Assembly: GCF_014193425.1 (NCBI RefSeq)
Contig: NZ_JACHZG010000001.1
Location: forward strand, 2,232,001-2,296,000
Origin: Microlunatus antarcticus
GTDB lineage: Bacteria > Actinomycetota > Actinomycetes > Propionibacteriales > Propionibacteriaceae
DNA length: 64,000 nucleotides
Reading direction: 5' to 3'
The notes under the pieces: model-generated
Told to the model about the DNA's origin: nothing
What the model saw: only the letters and a program-made list of their open reading frames with translations
Database searches by the model: none
In this document: in pieces, positions 8,104 to 15,960 of the stretch
How the letters are laid out: every line of letters starts with the position of its first letter
Position numbering within the stretch: the stretch's first letter is position 1
Made by a program: the position numbers and the translations under genes

Positions 8104-8520
8104 TCAGGACGGGCGGAACATGGACAGGAAGTCGTCCAGCGTCCTGCCGTGCCCGTCAGCGTCCTCGTCCGCGTCCAGGACCTCGTTGAGCAGCCGGTTG
8201 TAGCCGAGCTCCGCGACGGGCTGCTCGGTCATCTCACGGAAGCCCATGGTCCACTCGCCGAAGCGGCGGTGCTCGGTGTGGTTGGTCCACATCAGGTCCA
8301 CGTCCTGGTGCCGCGGGTCGACGCTGATGTGGGAGAACAGACCGTTCACGGTCGGCTCCTCGCCCTCCAGGAACTGCATGAACGCGCAGTCGCGGTAGAG
8401 GAGCAGGCCGGTGACGCCGTGGTCGTGGTTCCAGCCGCGGCTCCACTCGAGCAGCGCCACGAGCTCGTCCTGGCTCCAGTCGTGGTCGGTCGTGCTCGAG
8501 TACACCAGCGAGAAGACCAC
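8104..8520 (-). CDS. BLUF-domain blue-light sensor protein
   Basis: A short BLUF photoreceptor of 138 residues consisting of the FAD-binding domain and a brief acidic C-terminal tail. The residues of the flavin photocycle are all present: Tyr7 (VYSS), Asn31 (GWNHDHGVTG), Gln49 (FMQFLEGEE), and Trp90/Met92 (EWTMGF). The conserved GVTGLLLYRD core confirms the fold. In such short BLUF proteins light changes the flavin hydrogen-bond network and alters contacts with a partner protein; there is no output domain here. GTG is the start, with TAGGCT six bases upstream indicating a leaderless transcript. It is one of three BLUF genes in the window. Partner unknown. Confidence 0.9.
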   Translation of the reverse strand: MVFSLVYSSTTDHDWSQDELVALLEWSRGWNHDHGVTGLLLYRDCAFMQFLEGEEPTVNGLFSHISVDPRHQDVDLMWTNHTEHRRFGEWTMGFREMTEQPVAELGYNRLLNEVLDADEDADGHGRTLDDFLSMFRPS

Positions 8521-8526
8521 AGGGCG

Positions 8527-8532
8527 AGCCTA
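8527..8532 (-). promoter_or_regulatory. Leaderless -10 box TAGGCT for the BLUF gene
   Basis: TAGGCT lies exactly six bases before the GTG start at 8520, fitting the TANNNT leaderless pattern seen repeatedly in this window. Confidence 0.55.
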
Positions 8533-8601
8533 GGTGACGGCTCGGCATCCGGAGGTGGAACCCACCCCGTCGCCTCCCGGGTCCTGAGAGGGTGGGTCCT
8601 C

Positions 8602-10266
8602 GTGACCGAGCTGCTCGTCGTGATGGTGGCCGCGCTCGTCGTCATCGCGGCCTCTGCGGTCGCCGGTCCGCGGCTGGGGATCGCCGCGCCGCTCGTGCTC
8701 GTGGCCGTCGGGGTCGGCGCGAGCTTCCTGCCGGTCTTCGCCGGCGTGCGGATCGAGCCGGAGTGGATCCTCGAGGGCGTCCTGCCCCCGCTGCTCTACT
8801 CCTCCGCGGTGTCCATGCCCGCGATGAACTTCCGCCGCGAGTTCGGCGCGATCAGCGGCCTCTCGGTGGTGCTGGTGGTCGGCAGCGCCCTGCTGCTCGG
8901 GCTGTTCTTCTCCCTCGTGGTCCCCGGCCTCGGCTTCGCCTGGGGCGTCGCCCTCGGGGCGATCGTCAGCCCCACCGACGCGGTCGCGACGTCGATCATC
9001 AAGCGGACGTCCGTGTCGCGGCGCGTGGTGGCCATGCTCGACGGCGAGAGCCTGCTGAACGACGCCACCGCGCTGGTGCTGCTGCGGACGGCGATCGCCG
9101 CGACGGCCCTGTCCTTCTCGTTCTGGGGTGCGCTGGGCAGCTTCGCCTACTCCGTGGCCGTGGCGGCCGTCGTCGGCTGGGCGGCCGGCTCGCTGAACCT
9201 CCTGGTCCGCAAGCGGATCAAAGACCCGGCGGTGAACACCGTCATCTCGTTCGCGGTCCCCTTCGTCGCCTCCGTGCCGGCCGAGCTGCTCGGTGCCTCC
9301 GGGCTCGTCGCGGCCGTCGTCGCCGGCCTCGTCACGGGGATCTTCGCGCCGCGCATGCTCTCGCCGCAGAGCCGGCTGTCGGACAGCCAGAACTGGCGGA
9401 CGGTCGAGCTGCTCCTCGAGGGCGCGGTCTTCCTGACCATGGGCGTGCAGATCAAGGCCATCGTGACCAACGTCGAGCGCGACCACGGCGGCGTCGGCAC
9501 CGCCCTGCTCGTCGCCGCCGGCGCCCTGGTCCTGACCATCCTCGTCCGGACGGCGTACGTCGCCCCGCTGCTGGGCGTCCTGCACGCGCGCGGTTCCCGC
9601 ATCGGCCCCATGCGGGAACGCATGCAGGACATGCAGCAACGGATGACGACCCCCGAGGGCCGGCAGGAGACGTTCCGGGAGGTCAACCCGCGGGCCCGTC
9701 GGACGGCGTCGCAGCGCACCCTCGACCGGTTCGCGTTCCGGGTCACGCAGGCGGTCGCCGACCTCGAGTACTTCCGGCGCGCACCGCTCGGCTGGCGCGA
9801 GGGCACGGCCGTCGTCTGGGCGGGCATGCGCGGAGCCGTGACCGTGGCCGCGGCGCAGACCCTGCCCGAGAACACGCCGCAGCGCTCGGTCCTGGTGCTC
9901 GTCGCCTTCACGGTCGCCGCGCTGTCCCTCGCCCTGCAGGGCGGGACGATCGGTCCGCTGCTCCGGCGGATCGCGCCGGAGGTCGACACGACGGACGCCG
10001 AGCAGACCGCGGCCGAGCAGGCGCGGATCGCCGAGCTCCTCCGGTCCAGCACCGAGTCGGTGCCCGCGCTGACGGCACCCCGCGACGCGACGCCGGAAGG
10101 GTTCCGCGCGGCGCGGACGTACGCGCTGGCGGTCCTCGCGGCGCAGCGGACGGCGCTGCTCGACGCGCGCGACCACGGCACCTTCGACGCCGACCTCCTC
10201 GCCGCGGCGCTCGAGAACCTCGACGCGTCCCAGATCGCCCTCGAGATGCGCGGCAGCGCGGCCTGA
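8602..10266 (+). CDS. Na+/H+ antiporter (CPA1/NhaP family)
   Basis: A cation:proton antiporter of 554 residues in the cytoplasmic membrane, exchanging Na+ (or K+) for H+ to control pH and salt balance. It has about 12 hydrophobic helices in the first 400 residues. The CPA1 motifs are visible: VGVGASFLPV and EWILEGVLPPLLYSSAVSMP near the start, ALGAIVSPTDAVATSIIKRT, and LDGESLLNDATALVLLRTAI with the ion-binding ND pair. AVVWAGMRGAVTVAAAQTLP is a late conserved helix. A soluble C-terminal part of about 110 residues follows. The GTG at 8602 is preceded by a weak GGGTGGG; the open frame upstream covers the antisense of the BLUF gene and is not real. Single-gene unit. Confidence 0.9.
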   Translation: MTELLVVMVAALVVIAASAVAGPRLGIAAPLVLVAVGVGASFLPVFAGVRIEPEWILEGVLPPLLYSSAVSMPAMNFRREFGAISGLSVVLVVGSALLLGLFFSLVVPGLGFAWGVALGAIVSPTDAVATSIIKRTSVSRRVVAMLDGESLLNDATALVLLRTAIAATALSFSFWGALGSFAYSVAVAAVVGWAAGSLNLLVRKRIKDPAVNTVISFAVPFVASVPAELLGASGLVAAVVAGLVTGIFAPRMLSPQSRLSDSQNWRTVELLLEGAVFLTMGVQIKAIVTNVERDHGGVGTALLVAAGALVLTILVRTAYVAPLLGVLHARGSRIGPMRERMQDMQQRMTTPEGRQETFREVNPRARRTASQRTLDRFAFRVTQAVADLEYFRRAPLGWREGTAVVWAGMRGAVTVAAAQTLPENTPQRSVLVLVAFTVAALSLALQGGTIGPLLRRIAPEVDTTDAEQTAAEQARIAELLRSSTESVPALTAPRDATPEGFRAARTYALAVLAAQRTALLDARDHGTFDADLLAAALENLDASQIALEMRGSAA

Positions 10267-10278
10267 GCGCAACGCCCC

Positions 10279-10316
10279 TTCGACGGGCTCAGGGGGCGTT
10301 CGACGGGCTCAGGGGG
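10279..10316. repeat. Tandem 18-bp repeat after the antiporter gene
   Basis: TTCGACGGGCTCAGGGGG occurs twice, at 10279-10296 and 10299-10316, separated by CG. A related CCCTTCGACAGGCCCGG lies at about 28009-28025, again after a gene. This resembles the short dispersed CCTTCGACnnGCTCAGG words common between genes in many high-GC genomes (REP-like). It could act as an mRNA 3' end or be a scar of repeat mobility. Confidence 0.5.
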
Positions 10317-10337
10317 TGCTGCTGACAGGCTGGCCCC

Positions 10338-11237
10338 ATGGCCGCCGACCGTGAGACGAGGTGGCCGGCGCTCCCGGTCGCCGACTGGCAGGACACCCGC
10401 GACACGCTCCAGCTCTGGAGCCAGGTGGTGGGCAAGACCAAGCTCGCGCTGGCCCCGCCCCTGAACCACTGGTGGGGCATCACGTTCCAGCTGGGCGCCA
10501 CGGGGCTGACGACCGGGCTGATGCCGACCGAGGCCGGCGGGCTGGAGGTGGCGTTCGACCTCGTCGACCACCGGCTGCGCCTGACGACCACCGACGGGCA
10601 GCAGCGCGAGCTGCGGCTCGAGCCCCGCAGCGTCGCCGACTTCTACGCCGCGTACCGCGCAGCCCTGGCCGACCTCGGCGTCACCGTCGCCCTCGACCCG
10701 GTCCCGGTCGAGCTGCCCGAGGTGATCCCGTTCGCCGAGGACACCGTCCACGCCGCGTACGACGCGGAGGCCGTCAACGCCTTCTGGCGCTCGACGGTGT
10801 CGGCCGCCGCCGTGATGGCGCGGTTCCGCGGGGAGTTCCGGGGCAAGGCGAGCAACGTCCACTTCTTCTGGGGCGCGTTCGACCTGGCCGTGACCCGGTT
10901 CTCCGGCCGCTCCGGCCCGGTGCACCCCGGCGGCATCCCGAACTGCCCGGACTGGGTCATGCGGGAGGCGTACGACGCGGAGCTCTCCAGCTGCGGCTAC
11001 TGGCCGGGCGGGCGCGACGAGGGCGTCTTCTACTCCTACGCCTACCCCGAGCCGGAGGGGTTCCGGGAGCGGGAGCTCAGCACGCCCGGCGCGGAGTTCG
11101 ACGCCGACCTCGGCGAGTTCGTCCTGCCCTACCGGACCGTGCGCGAGGCCGACGACCCCGAGGCCACGCTGCTGGCGTTCCTCCGCGAGACGTACGCCGC
11201 CGCCGCCGACCTGGCCCGCTGGCCGACCTCGGTCTGA
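10338..11237 (+). CDS. DUF5996 family protein
   Basis: A cytoplasmic protein of 299 residues matching the DUF5996 pattern: an N-terminal WPALPVADWQDTRDTLQLWS, then QVVGKTKLALAPPLNHWWG, and the later KASNVHFFWGAFDLAVTRFS and DEGVFYSYAYPEPEGF. The His/Trp-rich conserved patches suggest an enzyme or ligand-binding fold, but no biochemical function is known to me for this family. CAGGCT lies six bases before the ATG, so the transcript may be leaderless. It stands alone between the antiporter and the ABC exporter operon. Family call is confident; function is unknown. Confidence 0.8.
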   Translation: MAADRETRWPALPVADWQDTRDTLQLWSQVVGKTKLALAPPLNHWWGITFQLGATGLTTGLMPTEAGGLEVAFDLVDHRLRLTTTDGQQRELRLEPRSVADFYAAYRAALADLGVTVALDPVPVELPEVIPFAEDTVHAAYDAEAVNAFWRSTVSAAAVMARFRGEFRGKASNVHFFWGAFDLAVTRFSGRSGPVHPGGIPNCPDWVMREAYDAELSSCGYWPGGRDEGVFYSYAYPEPEGFRERELSTPGAEFDADLGEFVLPYRTVREADDPEATLLAFLRETYAAAADLARWPTSV

Positions 11238-11281
11238 AGTCGAGGCGCCGCGCGCCCCACCGGGCCCGCTCCGGGCGTCCC

Positions 11282-11287
11282 TAGGAT
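11282..11287 (+). promoter_or_regulatory. Leaderless -10 box TAGGAT for the ABC exporter operon
   Basis: TAGGAT lies exactly six bases upstream of the GTG at 11294. This would make the three-gene FtsX/ATPase operon start as a leaderless message. Confidence 0.55.
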
Positions 11288-11293
11288 CGCCGG

Positions 11294-14200
11294 GTGACGC
11301 GGCGCGACCTCGGCCTGGTGCTGCAGGGGCTGTGGTTCCGGCGCTGGGTGTCGCTCGCCGTCCTCCTCGTCGCCGCGCTCGTCGTCGGCGCGGCCGTCAC
11401 CGGGCCGTTGTTCCTGCGCGCGGCCGGGGAGTCGGTGCTGCGCGACACGCTCGCCCAGTCCACGGCCTCGGGCCGCGGGGTGGCCGACCGCTACGAGGGC
11501 CCGATGACGGACGGACCCGTGGACCGGGTCGTGACCGCGGACGCTGCGAAGGTGGCGGAGCGGCCCGTCCTCGCCCGCCTGCTCGGGGCGCCAGTCGCCG
11601 CGCTGCAGACCACGGTCACCGTCGGTGACGCGGGGCCACTCGCCGAACGCGTACCGCTGGTCTCGCGCGACGGCGCCTGCGCCCACGTCCGCCTGGTGAC
11701 CGGGACGTGCCCCGAGCAGCCGGGCTCGGTGATGGCGACCGTCTCGACCGCCGAGCTCCAGGGCTGGCGGGCGGGCCAGACGCTGCAGCTCGGCACGCAG
11801 CGCGTGCTGCTCGCCGGCACGTACGTCCCGCTCGACCCGTCGGGCGACTACTGGGCGGGCCGGCCGTACTTCGTCGCGTACGCGGGCGGCGCCGGCCCCG
11901 CGTACGCCGGCCCCGACGCCTCGAGCCTGGACGCCGTGCTGGCGACGCGCGAGACCGTCGAGGCCGCCGGCCCGAGCGCCACGGGCGCGGCGTCCGTCGA
12001 CCGTCTGCTCGACCTCGACCGGATCCGCGTGACCGACGTCCCCGCGCTGCAGCAGGAGATCGACACCTGGTCGACCCCGGACGACAGCACCGGCGTGCAG
12101 GGCGACACCGCGCTGACCGTGGTGCTGCGGCAGGCCATCGGAGTCGTCGACGCGCTGACGCTGCCCGTCCTCGTGGTCGAGGCGCAGCTGCTGGTCCTGT
12201 GCTGGCTCGTGCTGTTCCTGGTCGTGGCCAACGCCGCCGAGGCGCGCGGCCCCGAGGTGGCGCTGGCCAAGCTGCGCGGGGTCGGGACCGGCGCGACGGT
12301 CGCCTTCGGGCTGCTCGACACCCTGCTGCTCGTGGTGCTCGCCGTGCCGGTCGGCTTCCTGCTCGCGTGGGCGTGGACCGTCGCGCTGGCCCGGTGGCAG
12401 CTCGCGCCCGGCGTCCCGGTCGTGCTCACCGCGGCGGCGGGCTGGGCCGCCCTGGGAGCCGGGGCGGGAGCGGTGGTCGGCGCCGTCCTCGCCACGGCCC
12501 GGACGCTGCGTCGCCCCGTCGTCGAGCAGTGGCGTCGCGCGACCCGGCGGGTCAAGGCGCGCTCGTGGCTCGTCGACGCGGCCGTCGCGGTGGTGGCCGT
12601 CGTCGGCCTCGTCGCCCTCGTCGGGCCGGGCGCGGCGGACGTGCCGGCGGGACCGCTCGCGCTCGTCGCCCCCAGCCTGGTCGTCCTGCTGGCGGCCCTG
12701 GTCGGCTCGCGGGTGCTGCCGGGGCTGTGCCGGGCCGCGTACGGGCCCACCCGCCGCCGCGGCTGGGTCGCGGGCCTGCTCGCGGTGCGCCAGCTCGGCC
12801 GGCGCCCGAGCACGCTGCGGCTCGCGCTGCTGCTGACCGTGGCGTTCGGGCTGGTGGTCTTCGGCGTCGACGCGTGGTCGGTCGCGCGTGCGAACGCGCA
12901 CGACCGGGCGTGGACGGAGGTCGGCGCGGCGGAGGTGCTCACCGTGAACGTCCCGCCCGGCGCCGACCTCGCCGCGGTGGTCGACCGGATCGACCCGACC
13001 GGCGCCGAGGTGACCGCGGTGAGCACGGCGACCGACTTCACCCGGACCCCGTCGGTCCTGCTGCTGGGGGTGCAGCCCGAGCGGTTCGCCCGCATCGCGT
13101 TCTGGCGCTCCGACCTCGGACCCGCCCCGCTCGCCGACCTGACGTCACGCCTGGCCAGTACCGACGCGCCGCCCGTGCTGCTGACCGGCGACCGGCTGCG
13201 CGTCGACGTCGACGTGCCGTCGATGACTGCGGAGGCGGCTCCGCTCCTGGTGGCGGACGTCGTCCAGCCGAGCGCGCTCGGCGGCGCGACGCGGGTGGTC
13301 CTCGGACCCGTCGGCGTCGGGCGTCGGACGCTCGAGGCCGACCTGCCGTGCGCGGGCAAGACCTGCCGGCTCGCCGGCGTCGGGCTGCAGCGGCCCGGGA
13401 CGACGCTGTTCCCCTTCCGCGGCACCGTCGTCCTCACCGGTCTGCAGGTCCACGGGGACGCGGGCTGGCAGGACAAGCCCGGTGCCGTCCGGACGGCCGG
13501 GGGCTGGCGTCCCGTCCGGACCGGAGCCGCGGCGGCGACGTCGAGCGCGACGGGCACCGCGCTGGAGGCCGACGCGAGCCTGGCCGACTCCCCCACCTGG
13601 CAGGTCGCCGACCACCCCGCGGCCCTGCCCGCCCTGGTCGCGTCGGGCGTCGCCGAGGCGGCAAGGACCACGAGCGCCGGGCTGGGATCCCGGCCCCTCG
13701 CCCTCGACCCGGTCGCGCTGACCGCGGCCCTCCCCGGCGGCGGCGACCGCGCGGTCGTCGTCGACCGTGACCTCGTACGGCGTGCCTCCGAGGGGTCGGT
13801 CGCCCGCGACGTCGAGACCGTCTGGGTGGCGCCCGCGGCGGTCGCGCGCGTCCCGCAGGAGCTCGAGGCCGCCGGGGTGACCGTCCTCGACACGAGCTCG
13901 GCCTCGGAGCTGACCCGCGTCTACGGGCGCCAGGGTCCGCAGCTGGCCCTGCTGCTCTTCCTCGCGGGCGCGAGCCTTGCGGCCCTGCTCGCCGGCGGTG
14001 GCGCCGCCCTGACGCTGCACCTCAACGGTCGCCGGCGCACGTACGAGCTCGCCGCCATGCTCGCCCTCGGCCTGCGACGCCGCACGCTGCTCGCCGCCCT
14101 GCACCTGGAGCAGGGGCTGCTCGTGGCCTTCGGCGCCGTGGTCGGCACGGCGTCGGGCCTGGTAGCGGCGGCCCTCGCGCTCCCCGCGATCCCCGAGTTC

Positions 14201-14365
14201 TCGGACGCGCCGACCGCCCCTCCCCTGCGCTACGACGTCCAGGTCGGGCCGGTCGCGCTGAGCGTCGGCGTCGCGGTCCTCGTGCTGGCCCTGACCGTCG
14301 TGATCAGCTCGGCGAGCCTGGTGCGCAGCGCTCACGTCGACCAGCTGCGCGAGGCACCGGCGTGA
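11294..14365 (+). CDS. FtsX-like ABC transporter permease
   Basis: A large permease of 1023 residues with an N-terminal helix (WVSLAVLLVAALVVGAAVTG), a long extracytoplasmic domain, a central cluster of helices (about 290-530), a second extracytoplasmic domain, and a final FtsX core (about 870-1015). This duplicated FtsX layout (two copies of the MacB/FtsX permease unit) is typical of exporters that act on lipoproteins, peptides or cell-wall factors rather than importers. The GTG start has TAGGAT six bases upstream. The gene overlaps the next ATPase gene by four bases (GTGA) and forms a three-gene operon with two ATPases. Substrate is unknown; peptide or antibiotic efflux or envelope stress are common roles for relatives. 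Confidence 0.8.
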   Translation: MTRRDLGLVLQGLWFRRWVSLAVLLVAALVVGAAVTGPLFLRAAGESVLRDTLAQSTASGRGVADRYEGPMTDGPVDRVVTADAAKVAERPVLARLLGAPVAALQTTVTVGDAGPLAERVPLVSRDGACAHVRLVTGTCPEQPGSVMATVSTAELQGWRAGQTLQLGTQRVLLAGTYVPLDPSGDYWAGRPYFVAYAGGAGPAYAGPDASSLDAVLATRETVEAAGPSATGAASVDRLLDLDRIRVTDVPALQQEIDTWSTPDDSTGVQGDTALTVVLRQAIGVVDALTLPVLVVEAQLLVLCWLVLFLVVANAAEARGPEVALAKLRGVGTGATVAFGLLDTLLLVVLAVPVGFLLAWAWTVALARWQLAPGVPVVLTAAAGWAALGAGAGAVVGAVLATARTLRRPVVEQWRRATRRVKARSWLVDAAVAVVAVVGLVALVGPGAADVPAGPLALVAPSLVVLLAALVGSRVLPGLCRAAYGPTRRRGWVAGLLAVRQLGRRPSTLRLALLLTVAFGLVVFGVDAWSVARANAHDRAWTEVGAAEVLTVNVPPGADLAAVVDRIDPTGAEVTAVSTATDFTRTPSVLLLGVQPERFARIAFWRSDLGPAPLADLTSRLASTDAPPVLLTGDRLRVDVDVPSMTAEAAPLLVADVVQPSALGGATRVVLGPVGVGRRTLEADLPCAGKTCRLAGVGLQRPGTTLFPFRGTVVLTGLQVHGDAGWQDKPGAVRTAGGWRPVRTGAAAATSSATGTALEADASLADSPTWQVADHPAALPALVASGVAEAARTTSAGLGSRPLALDPVALTAALPGGGDRAVVVDRDLVRRASEGSVARDVETVWVAPAAVARVPQELEAAGVTVLDTSSASELTRVYGRQGPQLALLLFLAGASLAALLAGGGAALTLHLNGRRRTYELAAMLALGLRRRTLLAALHLEQGLLVAFGAVVGTASGLVAAALALPAIPEFSDAPTAPPLRYDVQVGPVALSVGVAVLVLALTVVISSASLVRSAHVDQLREAPA

Positions 14366-15051
14366 GCGCGTCGGAGGCGGTGGTCCGCTGCGAGCAGGTC
14401 GGTCACGTCTACCGCGACGACAGCGGGACGGAGGTGACCGCGCTCGCCGGCGTCGACCTCGAGGTGCGTCCCGGCGAGGCCGTCGCGCTCGTCGGGCCGT
14501 CCGGGGCGGGGAAGTCGACCCTCCTCACGCTGCTCGCCGGCCTCGTCCGCCCGACGTCGGGCCGCGTCGTGGTCGCGGGCCAGGACCTCGGCGCCCTGTC
14601 CGAGCGCGGGCTGCTGCGCGTCCGGGCCACCTCGCTCGGCGTGGTCCTGCAGACCCCGGGCCGCAACCTGCTGCCGTACGCCACCGCGCAGGCCAACGTC
14701 GCCTTCGCGCAACGGTCCCAGCGCGGCACGGGACCGGGCGGCGCGACGGAGGTCGGCACCCTGCTCGAGTCCGTCGGCCTGGGCGCCGTCGCCCACCGGG
14801 CGGCACGGCACCTGTCCGGCGGGCAGCAGCAGCGGCTCGCCCTGGCCGTCGCGCTCGCCGGAAACCCGCCGCTGCTGCTCGCCGACGAACCCACCAGCCA
14901 GCTCGACCGCGCGACCGGCGAGATCGTGCTCGAGCTGATGCTGCAGGCACGCGACGAGCGCGGCACGGCCCTGGTCGTGGTCACGCACGACCACGAGGTC
15001 AGCCGCCGGCTCGACGTCGAGCACACGATCCTCGACGGGCGGCTGGCGTGA
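14362..15051 (+). CDS. ABC transporter ATP-binding protein (LolD/MacB type)
   Basis: An ATPase subunit of 229 residues for the adjacent FtsX permease. Walker A is GPSGAGKST (about 45-53), the Q-loop is VVLQTPGRNLLPY, the signature is LSGGQQQRLALA, Walker B is LLLADEPTSQLD and the switch His is in VVVTHDHE. All catalytic residues are present. The size and the RATSLGVVLQ region fit the LolD/MacB exporter branch. Start and stop overlap neighbours by four bases on both sides, implying coupled translation. Confidence 0.9.
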   Translation: MSASEAVVRCEQVGHVYRDDSGTEVTALAGVDLEVRPGEAVALVGPSGAGKSTLLTLLAGLVRPTSGRVVVAGQDLGALSERGLLRVRATSLGVVLQTPGRNLLPYATAQANVAFAQRSQRGTGPGGATEVGTLLESVGLGAVAHRAARHLSGGQQQRLALAVALAGNPPLLLADEPTSQLDRATGEIVLELMLQARDERGTALVVVTHDHEVSRRLDVEHTILDGRLA

Positions 15052-15704
15052 CCGGCGACGAGCGGGCCCCCGTCGCCCTGGTCGGGCAGGACCTCCGCGT
15101 CTCCCGCGGAGGCGTCGAGATCCTGCGCGGGGTGGACCTGACCGTCCACGGCGGAGAACGCCTGGCCCTCACCGGCCCGAGCGGCTCCGGCAAGACCGTG
15201 CTGCTGAGCGTCCTGTCCGGGCTGGTCCTCCCCCAGTCCGGGACCGTCCTGCTCGACGGACGCCCGCTCGCCCAGGAACCGTCCCTGCGCCGGCGCCTGG
15301 GCGTCGTGTTCCAGGGCTACGGCCTCGTCGCGCTGCTCACCGCCGCGGAGAACGTCGAGCTCCCTCTGCTCGCCGCCCGCGTCCCCGCCGCCCAGGCGCG
15401 CGTTCGGGCGTACGAGGCGCTCGAGTCGGTCGGGCTCGCCGACCGCGCCGAACACCTGGTCGAGGAGCTGTCCGGCGGCCAGCAGCAGCGCGCGGCCGTG
15501 GCCCGCGCCCTCGCCGTACGCCCGGACGTCCTGCTCGCCGACGAGCCCACGGCTGAGCAGGACGTCGGTCACCGGGCCTCCACCCTCGACGCGATCCTCG
15601 CGGCCGCCAACGCCGGTACGGCGGTCCTGCTCGCCACGCACGACCCGGTCGTCGCCGCCCGCTGCGACCGCGTCGTCCACCTCGACGCGGGCGTGCTGCG
15701 CTGA
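15048..15704 (+). CDS. ABC transporter ATP-binding protein (LolD/MacB type)
   Basis: A second ATPase of 218 residues in the same operon. Walker A is GPSGSGKTV (about 43-51) with Thr in place of the usual Ser, which still coordinates magnesium. Signature ELSGGQQQRAAVARAL, Walker B VLLADEPTAEQD and switch His ATHDPVVA are intact. The D-loop reads AEQD rather than the common SxLD. Two different ATPases with one large double-FtsX permease suggest a heterodimeric motor. The operon ends here and is followed by the 51-bp-period repeat array at 15713-15947. Confidence 0.9.
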   Translation: MTGDERAPVALVGQDLRVSRGGVEILRGVDLTVHGGERLALTGPSGSGKTVLLSVLSGLVLPQSGTVLLDGRPLAQEPSLRRRLGVVFQGYGLVALLTAAENVELPLLAARVPAAQARVRAYEALESVGLADRAEHLVEELSGGQQQRAAVARALAVRPDVLLADEPTAEQDVGHRASTLDAILAAANAGTAVLLATHDPVVAARCDRVVHLDAGVLR

Positions 15705-15712
15705 CGGGGTTC

Positions 15713-15947
15713 CGCGTCTTCAGACCGGTGCGGGCAGACGTTCCGCCGCGGCGGAGCTTTCGCCGCGTCTTCAGACCGGTACGCGAAGACGGTCAGCCGT
15801 GACCGACCTAAGAACGCGTCTTCAGACCGGTGCGGGAAGACGGCGTCCCAGGTCACGGGTCCGACCGCGTCTTCAGACCACGGTCCGAAGACGCGACAGA
15901 GCTCGACCCGGAGAACTCACTTCTACCCGCCGCGGTCTGAAGACGCG
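15713..15947. repeat. Array of 28-bp palindromic repeats at 51-bp period
   Basis: Four direct copies of a 28-bp unit start at 15713, 15764, 15815 and 15866, each exactly 51 bp apart, with 23-bp unrelated segments between them. Each unit begins CGCGTCTTCAGACC and ends GAAGACG (first copy cAGACG), so each can fold on itself. The fourth copy is an almost perfect hairpin through 15895. A fifth copy lies inverted at about 15920-15947. The array fills the 256-bp gap between convergent genes (ABC ATPase and GH43). It may be a multiple terminator, a REP-type element or a protein-binding array. It is not a recognisable CRISPR: spacers are short, one unit is inverted and no cas genes are present. Confidence 0.8.
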
Positions 15948-15960
15948 GACCGACCGAGCC

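Noticed and set aside
15713-15947. CRISPR array
   Set aside because: Only four direct units, spacers of 23 bp that are shorter than normal, strongly self-complementary units, one inverted copy and no cas gene in the window.
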